In this document: piece after piece, positions 52,025 through 60,869 of the stretch | Layout of the letters: each line of letters opens with the position of its first letter | Numbering within the stretch: position 1 is the stretch's first letter | Origin: Dehalococcoidia bacterium | Lineage (GTDB): Bacteria; Chloroflexota; Dehalococcoidia; UBA2979 | Direction of reading: 5' to 3' | Assembly: GCA_009379925.1 (NCBI GenBank) | Contig: WHSU01000002.1 | Coordinates: forward strand, 62,001 to 126,000 | Length of the DNA stretch: 64,000 nucleotides | Translations under genes and position numbers: made by a program | Notes under the pieces: generated by a model | What the model saw: the letters and a program-made list of their open reading frames with translations, nothing else | Told to the model about the DNA's origin: nothing | Databases searched by the model: none

Positions 52025-52070
52025 CGCGGGTGCGGCATCGATGCGTGGGCCAAGAGCGCCCGCGTTTTTT
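52025..52070 (+). terminator. Intrinsic terminator in the ylxR-infB leader (attenuator)
   Basis: CGCGGGTGC (52025-52033) pairs with GCGCCCGCG (52056-52064), nine pairs including one G-U; the loop holds the self-complementary GCATCGATGC. Six T follow (52065-52070). It starts within a few bases of the predicted transcription start. Confidence 0.7.
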
Positions 52071-52204
52071 GTGCCCGCCGGGCGTCGATGCGCCTCGCGC
52101 CTGAACCTGTCCCGGCCGCGCAGTATCCTAGAGGGCCCCTGCGCCGTCGTTTGGCGCGCGGGGGACGGACCGGCGAGGAGCCCGCAGCGGCAGGAGCAGG
52201 CGTC

Positions 52205-52630
52205 GTGAGCGCAGCATCGACGGGGAAGCGGCCGCGTCACCGTCCGCAGCGCACCTGCGTGGCCTGCCGCCAGACGGAGGACCAGCGCGGCCTCGTGCGG
52301 CTCGTGCGTGGCCCGGAAGGCCGCGTCACCGTCGACGAGCGCGGGCGTGCTCCCGGCCGCGGGGCGTATCTGCACCCCTCGAAGCGTTGCTGGGAGCGGG
52401 CGCTGGCTGGCGTTGGAGGTAAGGGTGGCGGCGCGCTGGCCCATGCGCTACGTGCCACCATCGACGAGGACGACCGGGCGGCGTTAACCGCATACGCCGC
52501 GCGCTTCGCGGACGAAGGACCACAGGCGGACGATGGCGCGGCGCAGACCGCGACGCGTGCCGCATCGGAGCCGCGCGAGCCGCGGGCAGCATCGCGCCAG
52601 GCGCGGGGAACAGAGAGCGAGACCAGATGA
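52205..52630 (+). CDS. ylxR: YlxR family protein (DUF448)
   Basis: 141 residues. YlxR core at about 15-95: [25 protein letters not shown] with the Cxx[25 protein letters not shown]. The last 40 residues are Ala/Arg/Glu-rich and disordered. Small RNA-binding protein of the nusA-infB cluster; reported in other bacteria to affect RNase P or transcription. GTG 52205, with AGGAG upstream. Its stop overlaps the infB ATG (ATGA). Confidence 0.9.
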   Translation: MSAASTGKRPRHRPQRTCVACRQTEDQRGLVRLVRGPEGRVTVDERGRAPGRGAYLHPSKRCWERALAGVGGKGGGALAHALRATIDEDDRAALTAYAARFADEGPQADDGAAQTATRAASEPREPRAASRQARGTESETR

Positions 52631-54441
52631 CACAAGAACCAGTCACCGCCGAGGCCCCGGAGGCCCCGCCCGTCCGCATCCCCGATGCCATCGTCGTCGG
52701 CGAGCTGGCGCAGCTGCTGAAGGTCACGCCCATCGACGTGATCAAGGAGCTGATGAAGAACGGCGTCATGGCCACCATCAACCAGGTCGTGGACTTCGAC
52801 ACCGCCGCCGTGGTCGCCACCGACCTCGGCTATACGCCGGAGGAGGCGGAGTCCGCGGCGCCCGCCGGCGCCGGCGCCGCCGAAGACGAAACCGAGGTCG
52901 CCAGCACCTCAATGCGCATCGTGGAGGAGGACAGCGCGGAGCTCGCGCCGCGTCCCCCGGTGGTGACGGTGCTCGGGCACGTCGACCACGGCAAGACGAC
53001 GCTGCTGGACGCGATCCGCCGCACGAAGGTGACGGAGGGCGAGGCCGGCGGCATCACGCAGCACATCGGCGCGTACCAGGCCGTGGCCGAGGACGGCCGC
53101 GCCGTCACCTTCATCGACACCCCGGGCCACGAGGCGTTCACGCAGATGCGCGCGCGCGGCGCCCGCGTCACGGATGTCGCCATCATCGTGGTGGCGGCGG
53201 ACGACGGCGTGATGCCGCAGACCCGCGAGGCGATCGACCACGTGCGCGCGGCCGGCGTACCGCTGGTGGTCGCGCTGAACAAGATCGACGCGAACAACGC
53301 GAACCCGGACCGCGTGAAGCAGCAGCTGATGGAGCTGCAGCTGGTGCCGGAGGAGTACGGCGGCGACCAGATCGTCGTCCCGGTCTCGGCACTCAAAGCT
53401 GAGGGGCTGGACGAACTGCTCGAAAACGTGCTCGTCGTCAGCGACCTCCAGGAGCTGAAGGCGAACCCGGACCGCCCCGCCGTGGGCGTGGTGCTGGAAG
53501 CCGCGACGGACCGGCATCGAGGGGTGGTGGCCACCGTGCTCGTGCAAACCGGCACGCTGCGGCAGGGCGACACGATCATCGCCGGGCTGTCCTACGGCCG
53601 GGTGAAGGCGATGACGGACTTCGACGGCAACCGGGTGAAGACCGCCGGCCCCTCGACGCCCGTCGAGATCCTCGGGCTGAGCGAGGTGCCGCCGGCCGGC
53701 GAGCGCTTCGAGGTGATCGACGACAAGGCCGCGCGCACCGAGACGGAGACGCGGCGGCGCGCGCTGGAGGCGGGTCAGACCGGCCGCCAGGCCGTCACGC
53801 TGGACTCGCTCTTCGGCGAGATCCACAAGGGCAACATCCAGGACCTCAACCTGGTGCTGAAGGCGGACGTGCAGGGCTCCATCGAGCCGCTGGTGCAGAC
53901 GTTGGAGGACCTGAGCGTCGAGGAAGTGAACGTGAAGGTGATCCACGCTTCGGTGGGCTCGGTCACCGAGTCCGACATCCAGCTCGCGGTAGCCTCGCAG
54001 GGTGTGGTCATCGGCTTCAACGTCTCGCCGGAGCCGGGCGCAAAGCGACTAGCCGAGCAGGAAGGCGTGGAGGTCCGCGAGTACCAGATCATCTACGACA
54101 TCGTGGAGGACGTGGAGAAGGCCGTACGCGGCATGCTCCAGCCGATCTACGAGGAGCGCCGCGACGCGCTCATCGAGGTGCGGCAGATCTTCCGCGTGGC
54201 GCGGCGCAACTCCATCGCCGGCTGTTACGTGCGCGAGGGCACGGTGAACCGCAACCAGCGGGCGCGCGTGAACCGCGGCGGTCAGCAACTCCACGAGGGC
54301 CCGATCGAGAGCCTGAAGCGCTTCAACGACGACGTGCGCGAGGTCGCTTCGGGCTTCGAGTGTGGCATCCAGATCGGCGGCTTCGACGACTTCCAGGAGG
54401 GCGACGAGATCGTCACCTTCCACATGGAGCAGACGCGCTGA
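52627..54441 (+). CDS. infB: Translation initiation factor IF-2
   Basis: 604 residues, short form without the long N-terminal extension of E. coli IF-2. IF2_N domain at about 18-60 ([24 protein letters not shown]). GTPase motifs G1 [10 protein letters not shown]3 DTPGHEAF, G4 NKID and G5 SALKAEG. Then domains II to IV ([45 protein letters not shown]). It delivers initiator tRNA to the 30S subunit. Coupled to ylxR by ATGA. Confidence 0.98.
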   Translation: MTQEPVTAEAPEAPPVRIPDAIVVGELAQLLKVTPIDVIKELMKNGVMATINQVVDFDTAAVVATDLGYTPEEAESAAPAGAGAAEDETEVASTSMRIVEEDSAELAPRPPVVTVLGHVDHGKTTLLDAIRRTKVTEGEAGGITQHIGAYQAVAEDGRAVTFIDTPGHEAFTQMRARGARVTDVAIIVVAADDGVMPQTREAIDHVRAAGVPLVVALNKIDANNANPDRVKQQLMELQLVPEEYGGDQIVVPVSALKAEGLDELLENVLVVSDLQELKANPDRPAVGVVLEAATDRHRGVVATVLVQTGTLRQGDTIIAGLSYGRVKAMTDFDGNRVKTAGPSTPVEILGLSEVPPAGERFEVIDDKAARTETETRRRALEAGQTGRQAVTLDSLFGEIHKGNIQDLNLVLKADVQGSIEPLVQTLEDLSVEEVNVKVIHASVGSVTESDIQLAVASQGVVIGFNVSPEPGAKRLAEQEGVEVREYQIIYDIVEDVEKAVRGMLQPIYEERRDALIEVRQIFRVARRNSIAGCYVREGTVNRNQRARVNRGGQQLHEGPIESLKRFNDDVREVASGFECGIQIGGFDDFQEGDEIVTFHMEQTR

Positions 54442-54478
54442 GCACGCCTCGAGGGACGGCACGAGGGACGGACGCGCC

Positions 54479-54841
54479 ATGACCCGACGCACGGAGAAGG
54501 TCGCCGACCTGATCCAGTCGACGGTCGCCGAGCTGTTGAGCCGCCGCGTGAAGGACCCCGTGCTCAGCGAGACGATGCTCTCGATCGTCAATGTGGACGT
54601 GGCGCCCGACCTCACCTCGGCGCGGGTGCGGGTCAGCCTGATCGACGACGAGGCGGACTCCCAGGCGGTGCTGGGCGCCCTGGAACGCACGGAGCCGTTC
54701 CTGCACCGGGAAATGGGAAAGATCTTGCACATGCGTCGCGTCCCGAGGCTACGCTTCCAGATGGATACCTCCATCGCGGAGGGTGACCGCATTACCGCGC
54801 TACTCCGCGAGGTGGCCCGGGACGAGGGCCGTGACCTCTAG
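54479..54841 (+). CDS. rbfA: Ribosome-binding factor A
   Basis: 120 residues. KH-like RbfA fold: RRTEKVADLIQSTVAELLSRRVKDP, LSIVNVDVAPDLTSARVRVSL, and the C-terminal LRFQMDTSIAEGDRITALLREV. It acts in 30S maturation near the 16S 5' end. ATG 54479 is the conserved start. Its 3' end overlaps truB by 11 bp. Confidence 0.95.
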   Translation: MTRRTEKVADLIQSTVAELLSRRVKDPVLSETMLSIVNVDVAPDLTSARVRVSLIDDEADSQAVLGALERTEPFLHREMGKILHMRRVPRLRFQMDTSIAEGDRITALLREVARDEGRDL

Positions 54842-55802
54842 CGCCACCCGCCCGCGCGCGGGGCAGGCGGCGCTGCGGGGCTTCATCAACATTGACAAGC
54901 CGCAGGGCATCACGTCGTTCGATGTGGTGCGTCGCATCCGGCGCGCCGCCGGGGTGCGCAAGGTGGGACACGCCGGCACGCTGGACCCGAACGCCACCGG
55001 CGTGCTCCCGATCGCGATCGGCGAGGCGACCAAGCTCGTGGACGAGCTGGTGGGGACAACCAAGCGCTACCACGCCACCATCGCCCTGGGCGCCTCCACA
55101 GAGACATACGACTCGGACGGGAGCGTGACCGCCGAGGCCGACGCCTCCGCCGTCACGCGCGAGGCCGTGGAGGCCGCCCTGACCGCCTTTGCCGGCGAGA
55201 CCATGCAGACGCCACCCGCGTACAGCGCGGTGAAGCGCGAGGGGGTCGCGGCGTACAAGGCCGCGCGGCGGGGAGAGCCCCACGAGTTGGAACCGCGTCC
55301 GGTCGTGGTCTACGCGTTGGACGTGGTCGAGATGCGCGACCTGGGGACGCCTCGACCGCTGGTGATCGCGGATGTGGAGTGTGGCAAGGGCTTCTACGTG
55401 CGCTCGCTCGCGCACGACCTGGGGCGCCAACTAGGCGTCGGTGGTCATCTCGCCGAGCTGTGCCGCACGGCCGTCGGCCCGTTCCGGGTGGAGGACGCGA
55501 CGACACTCGACGAGGCGGTTGAGCTGCTGGAGGCGGGCGAGTCCGAGGCGCTGATACACGCGCCGGACATCGTGCTGCTGGACTGGCCCGCGGTCATCCT
55601 CGGGCGGCGTCAGGTGGGGGACATCCGGCAGGGGCGGGACGTGATCGCGAAGCCGCCGCCGGGCCGCGCGCTGCGGGAGCGGGTGTCTGAAGCACGCGCC
55701 TACGGGCCGGACGGGCAGCTAGTGGCGCTGGTCCGCCCGAGCCCGATCGCCGGCGCGTGGCACCCGTTTCGCGTCTTCCCGGTGGATACTTCGTCTCACT
55801 AA
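54831..55802 (+). CDS. truB: tRNA pseudouridine(55) synthase
   Basis: 323 residues. TruB motifs: GFINIDKPQGITSFDVVRRI, catalytic Asp in VGHAGTLDPNATGVLPIAIGEATKL, YHATIALGASTETYDSDG, TMQTPPAYSAVKREGVAAYKAAR and GKGFYVRSLAHDLGRQL, with a C-terminal PUA-like region. It makes pseudouridine 55 in the T loop. GTG 54831 lies within the end of rbfA. Last gene of the infB unit in this window. Confidence 0.96.
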   Translation: MTSSATRPRAGQAALRGFINIDKPQGITSFDVVRRIRRAAGVRKVGHAGTLDPNATGVLPIAIGEATKLVDELVGTTKRYHATIALGASTETYDSDGSVTAEADASAVTREAVEAALTAFAGETMQTPPAYSAVKREGVAAYKAARRGEPHELEPRPVVVYALDVVEMRDLGTPRPLVIADVECGKGFYVRSLAHDLGRQLGVGGHLAELCRTAVGPFRVEDATTLDEAVELLEAGESEALIHAPDIVLLDWPAVILGRRQVGDIRQGRDVIAKPPPGRALRERVSEARAYGPDGQLVALVRPSPIAGAWHPFRVFPVDTSSH

Positions 55803-55817
55803 GGCGGCTTTCTCCGA

Positions 55818-55847
55818 TTGACAGCCTCTCAAAGCGTCCGGTACGGA
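55818..55847 (+). promoter_or_regulatory. Possible promoter upstream of the DUF5679 gene
   Basis: TTGACA (55818-55823), 18-bp spacer, TACGGA (55842-55847). The -35 is a perfect consensus but the -10 is poor. Apart from this the gap 55803-55968 holds nothing clear. Confidence 0.35.
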
Positions 55848-55968
55848 TGGATTAGCTGTACGGGCAGCCCCTACGGCCGGATCCCGCCTTGCGCGGGCTC
55901 TGGACGCCGGTCGAGGTCCACACCTGAGACCGACGTGGGCGAGCCCGCCATGATCCGAGGAGGATGCG

Positions 55969-56121
55969 ATGGAGGCCTATTGCCTGAAGTGCCGTGAGAA
56001 GCGCGAGATGCGCGACCCGCAGCCGATCACGATGAAGAACGGGAAACCCGCCACCCAGGGCGTGTGCCCCGTCTGCGGCACGAAGATGTTCAAGATCGGC
56101 AAGACCCCAGCGCACGCCTGA
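55969..56121 (+). CDS. DUF5679 zinc-ribbon small protein
   Basis: 50 residues. Two CxxC pairs, YCLKCREKREM and GVCPVCGTKM, separated by PQPITMKNGKPATQ; a compact zinc ribbon. This near-invariant small protein is common in Chloroflexota, often annotated DUF5679, function unknown. ATG 55969 follows GAGGAGG at five bases, a strong ribosome site. A GC-rich hairpin at 56146-56174 lies 25 bp after its stop. It helps place the organism. Confidence 0.85.
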   Translation: MEAYCLKCREKREMRDPQPITMKNGKPATQGVCPVCGTKMFKIGKTPAHA

Positions 56122-56145
56122 CCTTGTAGTGAGGTTCGCACGCAC

Positions 56146-56174
56146 CAGGCGCCGCCCCCCGCGGGCGGCGCCTG
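56146..56174 (+). terminator. Stem-loop after the DUF5679 gene
   Basis: Perfect 12-bp stem CAGGCGCCGCCC (56146-56157) with GGGCGGCGCCTG (56163-56174), five-base loop. No U tract follows. Confidence 0.55.
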
Positions 56175-56223
56175 CGTCTGAGTTGCCCGTGCCGCGAGAC
56201 GGCAGAGGCGCGACGGCAGGCGC

Positions 56224-56229
56224 TAGACT
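56224..56229 (+). promoter_or_regulatory. Candidate -10 box for leaderless mRNA of the 56236 gene
   Basis: TAGACT with six bases to the ATG at 56236 and no ribosome site; identical in sequence and spacing to the box before proS. Confidence 0.5.
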
Positions 56230-56235
56230 GGTGCC

Positions 56236-56514
56236 ATGAGCTACGGATACGAACCGCCAAAGCCGTCTGAGGAAGGCAGCTGGGGGGAGGTCTGGGCCAT
56301 CATCAAGGTGGTGGTCGGGATGTTGCTCCCGGTCATCGCGATCATGTTCGGGATGATCATCTTCGTCGCCGTCTCGATCATGTTCTTCCTGGTCCACCCG
56401 GCGATGCTGCTGCTTTCCGCGGCCGTGGTCGCCGCGGGGGTGTGGTTCCTCGCGAGGCGCGACCGTCACCTCCAGGACGAGGAAGAGCGTCGCATCTTCG
56501 GCGACCGGCACTAG
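56236..56514 (+). CDS. Small two-helix membrane protein, unknown
   Basis: 92 residues. N-terminal Pro/Tyr/Glu segment (SYGYEPPKPSEEG), helices at about 22-52 (AIIKVVVGMLLPVIAIMFGMIIFVAV in part) and 53-72 (LLLSAAVVAAGVWFLA), then a charged cytoplasmic tail (RRDRHLQDEEERRIFGD). No family recognised. A TAGACT box six bases before the ATG suggests a leaderless mRNA. It precedes the MmgE/PrpD gene by 31 bp. Confidence 0.6.
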   Translation: MSYGYEPPKPSEEGSWGEVWAIIKVVVGMLLPVIAIMFGMIIFVAVSIMFFLVHPAMLLLSAAVVAAGVWFLARRDRHLQDEEERRIFGDRH

Positions 56515-56545
56515 GCCGCGGCAAGCGGGTGAAGGCGGGCACTCG

Positions 56546-57955
56546 ATGACAGACAGCCGGTCGAACGCGGACTCGCAGCGGGACGGCGCGCCCACGGCGG
56601 CGCTGGCGCGCTTCATCGCCACCGCCCGGGTGCCGGCCGACGTGCGGCAGACCGCGCGGCGGTACGTCCTCGACTGGTTGGGCTCGACGATCGCCGGCGG
56701 GGAGTTGCGCCCGCCGTCGCTCGTACGCGACGTGGTCGCCGAGCTGGGCGGGACGCCACAAGCGACCGTGCTCGCGACGGGGGAGCGGACATCGGCCCCG
56801 CTGGCGGCGCTCGCGAATGCCTCTGCTGCGCACGTGCTCGAGATGGACGACCTGGACCGCGGCTCGATCTTCCACCCCGCCGCGCCGGTCGTGGCGGCCG
56901 CCCTGGCGGTAGCGGAGCGCGAGCACGCCGACGGCGAGGCGCTGCTCGATGCGGTGACCATTGGCTACGAGGCCGGCATCCGCGTCGGCGAAGCGCTCGG
57001 GCCGAGCCACTACGAACACTGGCACACCACGGGTACGGCCGGCACCTTCGGCGCCACCGCTGCCGCCGCCCGACTCGCGGGCCTCGACGAGGCGCAGACG
57101 CTCCAGGCGCTGGGAAGCGCGGGCACGATGACGGCGGGACTCTGGGAGTTCCTGGCGGACGGCGCGATGTCCAAGCAGCTGCACCCGGCGAAGGCCGCGC
57201 ACGATGGCATCCTGGCGGTCATGCTGGCGGCGCGTGGCTTTACCGCCGCTTCACGCATCCTCGAGGGGCCAAAAGGCGTCCTGTCCGCGATGTCCGACGC
57301 GCCGGATCCGGCGCGCGTGACGGACGGGCTCTCCGCCGACCTGGCCCGCTGGCGCATCGAGGGCGTCTCCTTCAAGGTGCATGCTTCCTGCCGCCACACC
57401 CATTCCGCCGTGGACGCCGCACTCGTGCTGCGCGCCCGGCACGGCCTGCGTCCGGACGACATCGAGGCGGTGGAGGTGCGGCTCTACCGGCAGGCGCTGG
57501 GGCTGCTGGAGGGCATGGAGCCGACAACGCCATACGCGGCGAAGTTCTCGCTCCCCTTCTGTGTGGCAGTCGCCCTCGAACACGGCGACCTGGCGCCGCA
57601 GCGCTTCACGGACGACACGATCGCGCAGGCATCGACGCTGGCGCTGACCGACCGCGTCCGCTTCGTGACCGACCCCGAGCTGGACGCGCTCTACCCGGCG
57701 GCGTGGCCGAGCGTCGTCACGGTGACGACCCGCGGCGGCGAGGTGCTGTCCGAACGCGTGGATCACCCTTCGGGCGACCCGGAAAGCGACATCGACGAGG
57801 CGGCGATCGCGGCGAAGTTCGAGACGCTGACCGGACCGATCCTCGGACCGGGCGCGTCCGAGGTGTCCCGGCTGCTGCTCACCGGCCAGCCGGCGCCGGA
57901 CGCCGCAACGATCGTGCGTCTGAGCGTCGCCAGGCCCTCGGGCGTCCCCGCCTGA
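56546..57955 (+). CDS. MmgE/PrpD family protein
   Basis: 469 residues. Family features: TARRYVLDWLGSTIAG near the N-terminus, HVLEMDDLDRGSIFHPAAPVVAAALAVAE, YEAGIRVGEALGPSHYEHWHTTGTAGTFGATAAAARLAGL, FKVHASCRHTHSAVDAAL. Relatives are 2-methylcitrate dehydratase, iminodisuccinate epimerase and cis-aconitate decarboxylase; which reaction this one catalyses cannot be read from the sequence. The motif MDDLDRGSIFHP carries the conserved Asp-Asp and His residues. ATG start, only moderate ribosome site. Confidence 0.87.
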   Translation: MTDSRSNADSQRDGAPTAALARFIATARVPADVRQTARRYVLDWLGSTIAGGELRPPSLVRDVVAELGGTPQATVLATGERTSAPLAALANASAAHVLEMDDLDRGSIFHPAAPVVAAALAVAEREHADGEALLDAVTIGYEAGIRVGEALGPSHYEHWHTTGTAGTFGATAAAARLAGLDEAQTLQALGSAGTMTAGLWEFLADGAMSKQLHPAKAAHDGILAVMLAARGFTAASRILEGPKGVLSAMSDAPDPARVTDGLSADLARWRIEGVSFKVHASCRHTHSAVDAALVLRARHGLRPDDIEAVEVRLYRQALGLLEGMEPTTPYAAKFSLPFCVAVALEHGDLAPQRFTDDTIAQASTLALTDRVRFVTDPELDALYPAAWPSVVTVTTRGGEVLSERVDHPSGDPESDIDEAAIAAKFETLTGPILGPGASEVSRLLLTGQPAPDAATIVRLSVARPSGVPA

Positions 57956-58032
57956 GGCGCTCTCTCCCGGGAGGTCGGGCGGCTGCTGCGTGCTAGGATC
58001 ACTCCGATCGGCCTATCCGGACGAGAGAAGAG

Positions 58033-60552
58033 GTGATCGTGGCGGGTGCTCGCGACTCCCTGCGGCTGAGCGTGGACCAGGTCACAGCCCGCCTCGACCC
58101 CGGCGCATTCCGGTTCCAGACCACAGACGAGATCCACACCGTCGAGGCCGTCTTCGGCCAGGAGCGCGCCGTCCGCTCGATCGAGTTCGCGCTCGGAATG
58201 CAGCAACCCGGCTACAACCTCTTCGCCGCCGGGCCGGAGGGCATCGGGAAGTCCACCATCGTCGAGTCGTTCCTGCGTAGCCGCGCGTCCCAGATGCCCG
58301 CGCCCCCGGACTGGGTCTACGTGCACAACTTCGAGGAACCGGACGCCCCCATCGCGATATCGCTTCCCGCCGGGCGCGGGCGATCGTTCGCGGAGCAGGT
58401 CGAGACAACGGTGGAGTCGGCCAGCAACGAGTTGCGCCGCGCCTTCGAGTCGGACTCGTACGCCAGGCGCCGGCAGGAGGTCGCGGGCCAGATCGAGCAG
58501 GAACGGTCGGACCTGCTGGAGCGGCTACAGGGCCAGGCGCGGGAACTGGGGTTCCTGCTCCAGCTGACGCCACAGGGGATCAACTCGGCGCCGCTCATCG
58601 ACGGCAAGGCAATCACCGACGAGCAGTTCGAGCAGCTGACGGAGCAGCAACGGGAGGGCTTCCAGCAGGCCGGGCAGCAGCTGGAGAAGATCGTGCAGGA
58701 GTCGATGCTGCAGATGCGCGGCGTCGAACGTTCGGCGCAGGACCGCTTCCGCGAGCTGGACGAGGGCGTCGCCTCCTTCGCGATCGGCCCGATGTTCGAT
58801 GAGTTGCTGCAGGAGTTCGGCGGCAACGGCAAGGTCGAGGCGTTCCTCCGCGCCGTGCGTGCGGACATCCAGAAGGAACGCGACCGCTTCCGAGAACAAG
58901 AGCAGCAGCGGCCGATGGTCCCCGGCATGGTGATGCCGCAGCAGCCAGCGCAGCCGGCGACACGCAAGTACGAGGTCAACGCGGTCATCTGCAACGACCC
59001 GGAGGGCGGCGCTCCGGTGATCCGCGAGCGACACACGACCTACTACAACCTGATCGGCCGCCTGGAGTTCCAGAACCAGATGGGGATGCTGATCACGGAC
59101 CATACGATGATCCGTGCAGGCGCCCTGGGAAACGCCAACGGCGGCTTTATCCTGCTCCGGCTACGTGACCTGCTGGCCAACGCGCCGACCCTCGAAGCGC
59201 TGAAGCGGGCCCTGGGCACGCGCGAGCTGGTGATCGAGAACATGGGGGAGGCCTTCGGGCTCATCCCCACAGGACGGCTCCGCCCGGAGCCGATCCCGCT
59301 CGATGTGAAGGTGGTGATCACCGGCGAGCCCACGCTGTATTCGCTGCTCTACCGGTTGGACCCCGACTTCCGCGAGCTGTTCCGAGTGAAGGCGGACTTC
59401 GACCTCGAGTTCGTGCGCGACAAGGAAAACGTGGAAGGCCTGGCCAGCTACGTGCAGTCGCGCTGCGCCCAGGAGGGGCTCAAGTGCTTCAGCGCCGGCG
59501 CCGTCGCCCGGCTGGTCGAGCACTCTTCGCGCATGGTGGAAGACCGGACCAAGCTCTCCGCCAACCTCGGCAGCTTCCTCGACATCGTGCGGCAGGCGGA
59601 CTACTGGGCCGGCGTGGACGGGGACACGACGGTCGACGCGCGCCACGTGGGGCGGGCGCTCGAGGAGCGCACATACCGCTCGGCGCTGGTGCGCGACCGC
59701 ATTGCGGAGGCGATCGCCGACGGCGACATCTACGTCGAGACGCACGGAGAACGGGTCGGCCAGATCAACGCACTCTCGGTGTACGACCTGGGCGACATCT
59801 CCTTCGGGCGCCCCTCGCGCATCACCTGTGTGACCTCGGCCGGCCGAGGCACGATCGTGATGATCGACCGCGAGAGCGACCTGTCCGGGCCGATCCACAA
59901 CAAGGGCTTCCTGATCCTGCGGGGGTTCCTGGCGAACCGCTTCGGCATGAACCGCGCCGGCTCCCTGCATGCCAGCCTGACGTTCGAGCAGCAGTACGGG
60001 CAGATTGATGGCGATTCGGCGTCCTCGACGGAGCTGTACGCGCTGCTCTCTTCCCTCGCCGAGCGGCCGATCGACCAGCGGATCGCGGTGACGGGCTCGG
60101 TAGACCAGCTCGGGCGCATCCAACCGATCGGGGGCGCCACGGCCAAGATCGAGGGGTTCTTCGAGATCTGCCGCGAGCGCGGCCTGGACGGCACCCAGGG
60201 CGTGATGGTGCCCAAGGCGAACATCGACAACGTCGTGCTGCGGCCGGAGGTGGCGGATGCCGTGGAGTCCGGCCGCTTCCACGTCTGGGCCGTCGAGACC
60301 ATCGAGCAGGGCATCGAGGTGCTGATGGGGATTTCCGCCGGGGAACGCGGCGACGACGGCCAGTTCCCGGACGGCACGCTCTATCGCCTGGTGGAGGACC
60401 GCCTGGAGGCCTTCCGCCAGCAGCTCTCGCAGCAGCCTCCGCAGGCGGGGGCACCGGAAGCGCCGCCACACATCGCGACGCCCCAGCCTCAGCCGTCGAT
60501 GCCGCCCGGCATCCCGCCGGAGCCGCCGCCCGAGCCGCCGGTGATCGTGTGA
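58033..60552 (+). CDS. Lon-like ATP-dependent protease (LonB-type AAA_32 architecture)
   Basis: 839 residues. AAA+ part with Walker A in FAAGPEGIGKST (near 65), then a long helical insertion of about 170 residues (about 105-290), Walker B and sensor region around NGGFILLRLRDLL and LDVKVVITGEP. C-terminal Lon proteolytic domain with the Ser/Lys dyad: Ser in QIDGDSASSTELYA and Lys in GGATAKIEGFFE. A Pro/Gln-rich tail ends the protein. No membrane helix, unlike archaeal LonB. GTG 58033 with a purine-rich stretch upstream; GTG 58039 also possible. Its stop overlaps the next GTG (GTGA). Confidence 0.9.
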   Translation: MIVAGARDSLRLSVDQVTARLDPGAFRFQTTDEIHTVEAVFGQERAVRSIEFALGMQQPGYNLFAAGPEGIGKSTIVESFLRSRASQMPAPPDWVYVHNFEEPDAPIAISLPAGRGRSFAEQVETTVESASNELRRAFESDSYARRRQEVAGQIEQERSDLLERLQGQARELGFLLQLTPQGINSAPLIDGKAITDEQFEQLTEQQREGFQQAGQQLEKIVQESMLQMRGVERSAQDRFRELDEGVASFAIGPMFDELLQEFGGNGKVEAFLRAVRADIQKERDRFREQEQQRPMVPGMVMPQQPAQPATRKYEVNAVICNDPEGGAPVIRERHTTYYNLIGRLEFQNQMGMLITDHTMIRAGALGNANGGFILLRLRDLLANAPTLEALKRALGTRELVIENMGEAFGLIPTGRLRPEPIPLDVKVVITGEPTLYSLLYRLDPDFRELFRVKADFDLEFVRDKENVEGLASYVQSRCAQEGLKCFSAGAVARLVEHSSRMVEDRTKLSANLGSFLDIVRQADYWAGVDGDTTVDARHVGRALEERTYRSALVRDRIAEAIADGDIYVETHGERVGQINALSVYDLGDISFGRPSRITCVTSAGRGTIVMIDRESDLSGPIHNKGFLILRGFLANRFGMNRAGSLHASLTFEQQYGQIDGDSASSTELYALLSSLAERPIDQRIAVTGSVDQLGRIQPIGGATAKIEGFFEICRERGLDGTQGVMVPKANIDNVVLRPEVADAVESGRFHVWAVETIEQGIEVLMGISAGERGDDGQFPDGTLYRLVEDRLEAFRQQLSQQPPQAGAPEAPPHIATPQPQPSMPPGIPPEPPPEPPVIV

Positions 60553-60869
60553 CCGCAGCGGGGCCGCTCCCGGTGCAGGCGCCCCGGTTGCGCCAGCAGC
60601 TGGGGCTCATCAGCATCACGGTGTCCGGCGTGGGCATCGTGCTGGGGCCTGGCATCTACGTGTTGGTCGGCGAGGCCGCGGGCGACGTCGGTTATGTCGT
60701 CCAGGTGACGCACTTCTCCATCTTCGCGGTCGGCGGCATCCTGGTCTTCGCGGCATTCATGGACCGGGCGGCAGCCCTCGCCAGCAGCACCGTCCTGCCC
60801 CTCCTGGCGTTGTCGTTCGTCCTCCCCCCGCGCGGGCAGCGGCAGCAGCTTCAGGGCACGCCGCTATGA
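60549..60869 (+). pseudogene. Truncated APC-type amino acid permease remnant
   Basis: 106 residues. LRQQLGLISITVSGVGIVLGPGIYVLVGEAAGDVG is the first helix of an APC-superfamily permease, with the unwound GxGI-GxGI-type segment. After that about 350 residues are missing; one more hydrophobic stretch (FSIFAVGGILVFAAF) and a tail follow. Start and stop codons still overlap the neighbouring genes (GTGA and ATGA), so it is translated in the operon. Probably an internal deletion of a permease; a functional two-helix protein is less likely. Confidence 0.65.

Noticed and set aside
59161-60471. A 436-codon open frame antisense to the Lon-like gene
   Set aside because: Composition typical of antisense reading; the sense strand has clear Lon motifs.
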